This document shows positions 61,709-64,000 of a DNA stretch of 64,000 bases, in pieces. The notes under the pieces were generated by a model, which saw only the letters and a list, made by a program, of their open reading frames with translations, did no database searches and was not told where the DNA came from. Position numbers and translations under genes: made by a program. The DNA is from Hyaloscypha bicolor E. Lineage: Eukaryota; Ascomycota; Leotiomycetes; Helotiales; Hyaloscyphaceae. Location of the stretch: assembly GCF_002865645.1 (NCBI RefSeq), contig NW_020194519.1, positions 1,671,542 through 1,735,541 on the forward strand, read 5' to 3'. Position 1 is the first letter of the stretch, and the number at the start of each line of letters is the position of its first letter.

Positions 61709-64000
61709 TCAATGATAACCATTCATCTTCACATCTGCTGTCGCTCCCCTCTGCGGACTCCTTCCGTCCGGCAGATCCGCCAACGCAGCCGGTTCTTCTG
61801 CCTCGTTTGGATCGCTGATGAGTCCATCCATAAAACTGATATAGTCGTATTGCGGCATGCCTCTATCCCCTTGCAGATCCGGCCCTTTGTGGAGCGGCAC
61901 CACTTTGATAAGCTTGTCGATAACTTCGTCAGGCACAAGAGAATGTCGAAGGTCCATTTCGGTGACATATGGTTTGCCATCTGCTACTTCACGGAAACTT
62001 TGAAAGACTTGCTCAGCTGTGTTCTGGTCCTCGGTAACATCCACCATGAAGCGGATGAATTGTTCAAAGGTAACATAATCTTTGCCGTTTGAGGTGTCGA
62101 GGAAGTATTCATGCATTTCGTCTTCACTAAATACGAGGCCGAGTGATGCGAGCGCGGCACTAAACTCGAGTTCTTGCAGACTGTTTGTTACGTCTCGATC
62201 GAAGTGTCGGAAAACGCTTTCGAATTCTTCGAGTTGGATTGGTGTAAGGTTTGTCATGTTACGGGCTACAACTTGGTTGTCGAGGAAGGCAAGCTTTTTG
62301 GAGACGGAGTTCTTGACAAGACCAAGCTCGTAGGATAATTCGTCATATGTATAGGTTGTGAAGTCATTCTCTTCGATGTTGGCTTCCTCGCACTTCCGGT
62401 CGATATCTGCGATCTTCTCCAGATATTGGTTCATAGGCGCTAAGCTTTCGTTCAAACGTCGGACGTGTGTCAACTGATCCTCGACATCGCCTTCCAACCC
62501 AGAAATAGCCAACTGCATGGTATTGAGAGCGAGTGCAAAATCGTTGGCTTTATCGGCAAAGGATCTTCGCAGTGCATTTTTGATGCTAGAAAAGTTAGTA
62601 AACAGGATTGTGGTAGCAAATATTGGAACTTACTCTCTAATTGTTTCATTGATAAGTTGACCTCTTGCAATCTCCGCTTTTACCAATTTCGCCCATTCCT
62701 CGTCAAGAACGCTCAGTCTCAATTCTGGCGGAGGTTCGTAGGCCCGCAGCCGGTATGTGCTCAGCTTCGTCTTGATGTTGCCCAGTAGCGCTGCAAGGTC
62801 GCTCTTCTCTGCAACCCATTCTCTCTTCTTGCCTCTCTTGTAGGCACTGAACTCTGTGGCTTGCTTCTTGGCATCCACGTACGAGCCTTCGAATTTCGAT
62901 TCCTGCCACCTCACACCTTGTTCCTTGATATTCTTCAACAGCTCCCTCATTCTCCTCTCATACGCACTCTCCATCTCCCAAGCACCTTGCATATTGTTGA
63001 CGAACTTCTCCACCCGTCGTCCAGCATTCTCAACTTTCTCCATCTGCGAGAAGGCGTGGAACCAGTAAGCAATATATGTCATCAAACTTCTCTCATCAGG
63101 CTTCGCGACATCACACACATCCTCCACATCGAGCAGAGCCGGGATTCCTATTTCCTTAGTCGCAATGTCAAAAGCCAATTGCATGTTCCCTCGGTGGTCG
63201 CCCTTGTCCAGTGCATCGTAGTCAATCAAGTCCGGTCGATGGATATCCAATAAAGCACAGAAAGCAAGCCCGTCGTTCCAGCTGTCCGTGAAATTTCTTA
63301 CATCAACCTCATCATAGCAAGCTGTCTTCCTCTGACACCAGAGGAGCAGGCCCTCCTTAGCAGTCATGCCCTCTTCATTAATATCCGAGATCGTGAATCG
63401 TAGAATCAGTGTCCAGATGAGACCAAGAATGATCTTTCGATTGCCGTCGACAACATCTTCGGCACCAATGTTGGTCATCTGTATGCCTCTTGACTTAATA
63501 AAGTCCAAGGATAGATTTGCATTCTCGAATCGCTGTACTCGTAATTTTGGTTTCGCCGCGTACCGTCCAAGGGATTCGTTCGACAGGCATTCGAGTAGAT
63601 GGATGAGGACGATCTGTGACGGGAGACGTTAGTATGTGATCTGCGATTGATTCCCTTGTATACTTACTCCATCACTAAGGTCCTTCACCAGGTCTACAAC
63701 GACCAATTCCCTTGGTTCGATTTTCGTGTTCAACCTGTTTACAAAGTCAGCGCTGTCCCTAATTACCACCTCTGCAAACCGTACCATTTTGTGAAGGTCT
63801 TCTGCTGGACCGTGATCCACTTCTGCTGCTCCGCAAACGCCATCTTCGCCAAGGCTTGCTCATGCGGCGGTTCAATGGCCTTCAATCCGTGATCTGCTGG
63901 TAGACTGTGTGTCTTCGTCCGGAAACCCCTTGGCCGCTTCCTCCCAAGTGGATCGTCTGTGGGGTTCGAGTCGCTGCGTTGCACACGGTTTGTGAATTGC
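61709..64000 (-). CDS. ain1: Alpha-actinin (actin cross-linker), probably partial at 5' end
   Basis: Exons 61709-62585, 62634-63613, 63668-63734 and one reaching 63785 upwards. Tandem calponin-homology domains come first: QQKTFTKWLNTKI, ELVVVDLVKDLSDG, GNRKIILGLIWTLILRFTI, GLLLWCQRKTACY, DSWNDGLAFCALLDIHRPDL. Spectrin-like helices follow (SYVDAKKQATEFSAYKRGKK, WAKLVKAEIARGQLINETIR), then a C-terminal EF-hand-like region (EFESVFRHFDRDVTNSLQELEF, KDYVTFEQFIRFM). Alpha-actinin cross-links actin filaments at the cytokinetic ring, septa and hyphal tips. An ATG at 63843 (MAFAEQQKW) would give 660 residues. Upstream of it the frame stays open to the window edge with a natural-looking sequence (LPADHGLKAIEPPHEQALAK), so the true start probably lies beyond 64000. 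Confidence 0.92.

Noticed and set aside
1..64000. CRISPR arrays, bacterial operons, rRNA operon
   Set aside because: Intron-bearing eukaryotic genes throughout; the tandem repeats found have no spacer structure and no rRNA sequence was recognised.

Overview
The window is nuclear DNA of a filamentous ascomycete (Pezizomycotina). Genes carry short 45-160 nt introns with GT..AG ends and CTAAC/GCTGAY-like branch motifs. The window encodes Zn2Cys6 regulators, a vanillyl-alcohol-oxidase-type flavoenzyme, a CBM18 chitin deacetylase and a LysM relic. Gene content fits Leotiomycetes/Helotiales, but that placement is a guess. All exon models were made by eye from splice signals and reading-frame continuity.

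Left part (0-11.6 kb). A 3' fragment of a PAN/apple-like protein comes first. It is followed by a minus-strand cluster of small Myb/SANT-like nuclear proteins with basic/acidic histone-H1-like tails. Three of these sit in a tight tandem array (2.4-3.8 kb) in which each first exon has its own homologous upstream region and a phase-1 splice donor, while only the last copy is followed by tail exons. Two unrecognised nuclear-looking genes, a YAT amino-acid permease with internal damage, and the ribosome-biogenesis gene nop16 complete this part.

Centre-left (11.6-27.6 kb). A 4.4 kb gene-free upstream region leads into a large Zn2Cys6 transcription factor gene. Next come a His-rich hypothetical gene and a gene-poor island (about 20.6-26.4 kb) of broken coding fragments, including a frameshifted LysM gene. 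A two-exon C2H2 zinc-finger gene ends the section.

Centre (29.8-43.4 kb). This is a compact metabolic block: a flavocytochrome-b2-type FMN dehydrogenase, a paraoxonase-like lactonase, an ABCG transporter (frameshifted), a Zn2Cys6 regulator, a salicylate-hydroxylase-like FAD monooxygenase, and a VAO-type oxidase divergent from the monooxygenase. It looks like a regulated aromatic catabolism or detoxification cluster.

Right part (43.6-64 kb). Housekeeping genes ypp1 (PI4-kinase complex/endocytosis) and rix1 (60S maturation) are divergent. They are followed by an Asn/Gln-rich orphan, a CBM18 polysaccharide deacetylase, an RBR-type E3 ligase with a possible tail anchor, and an alpha-actinin gene that appears to run off the right edge.
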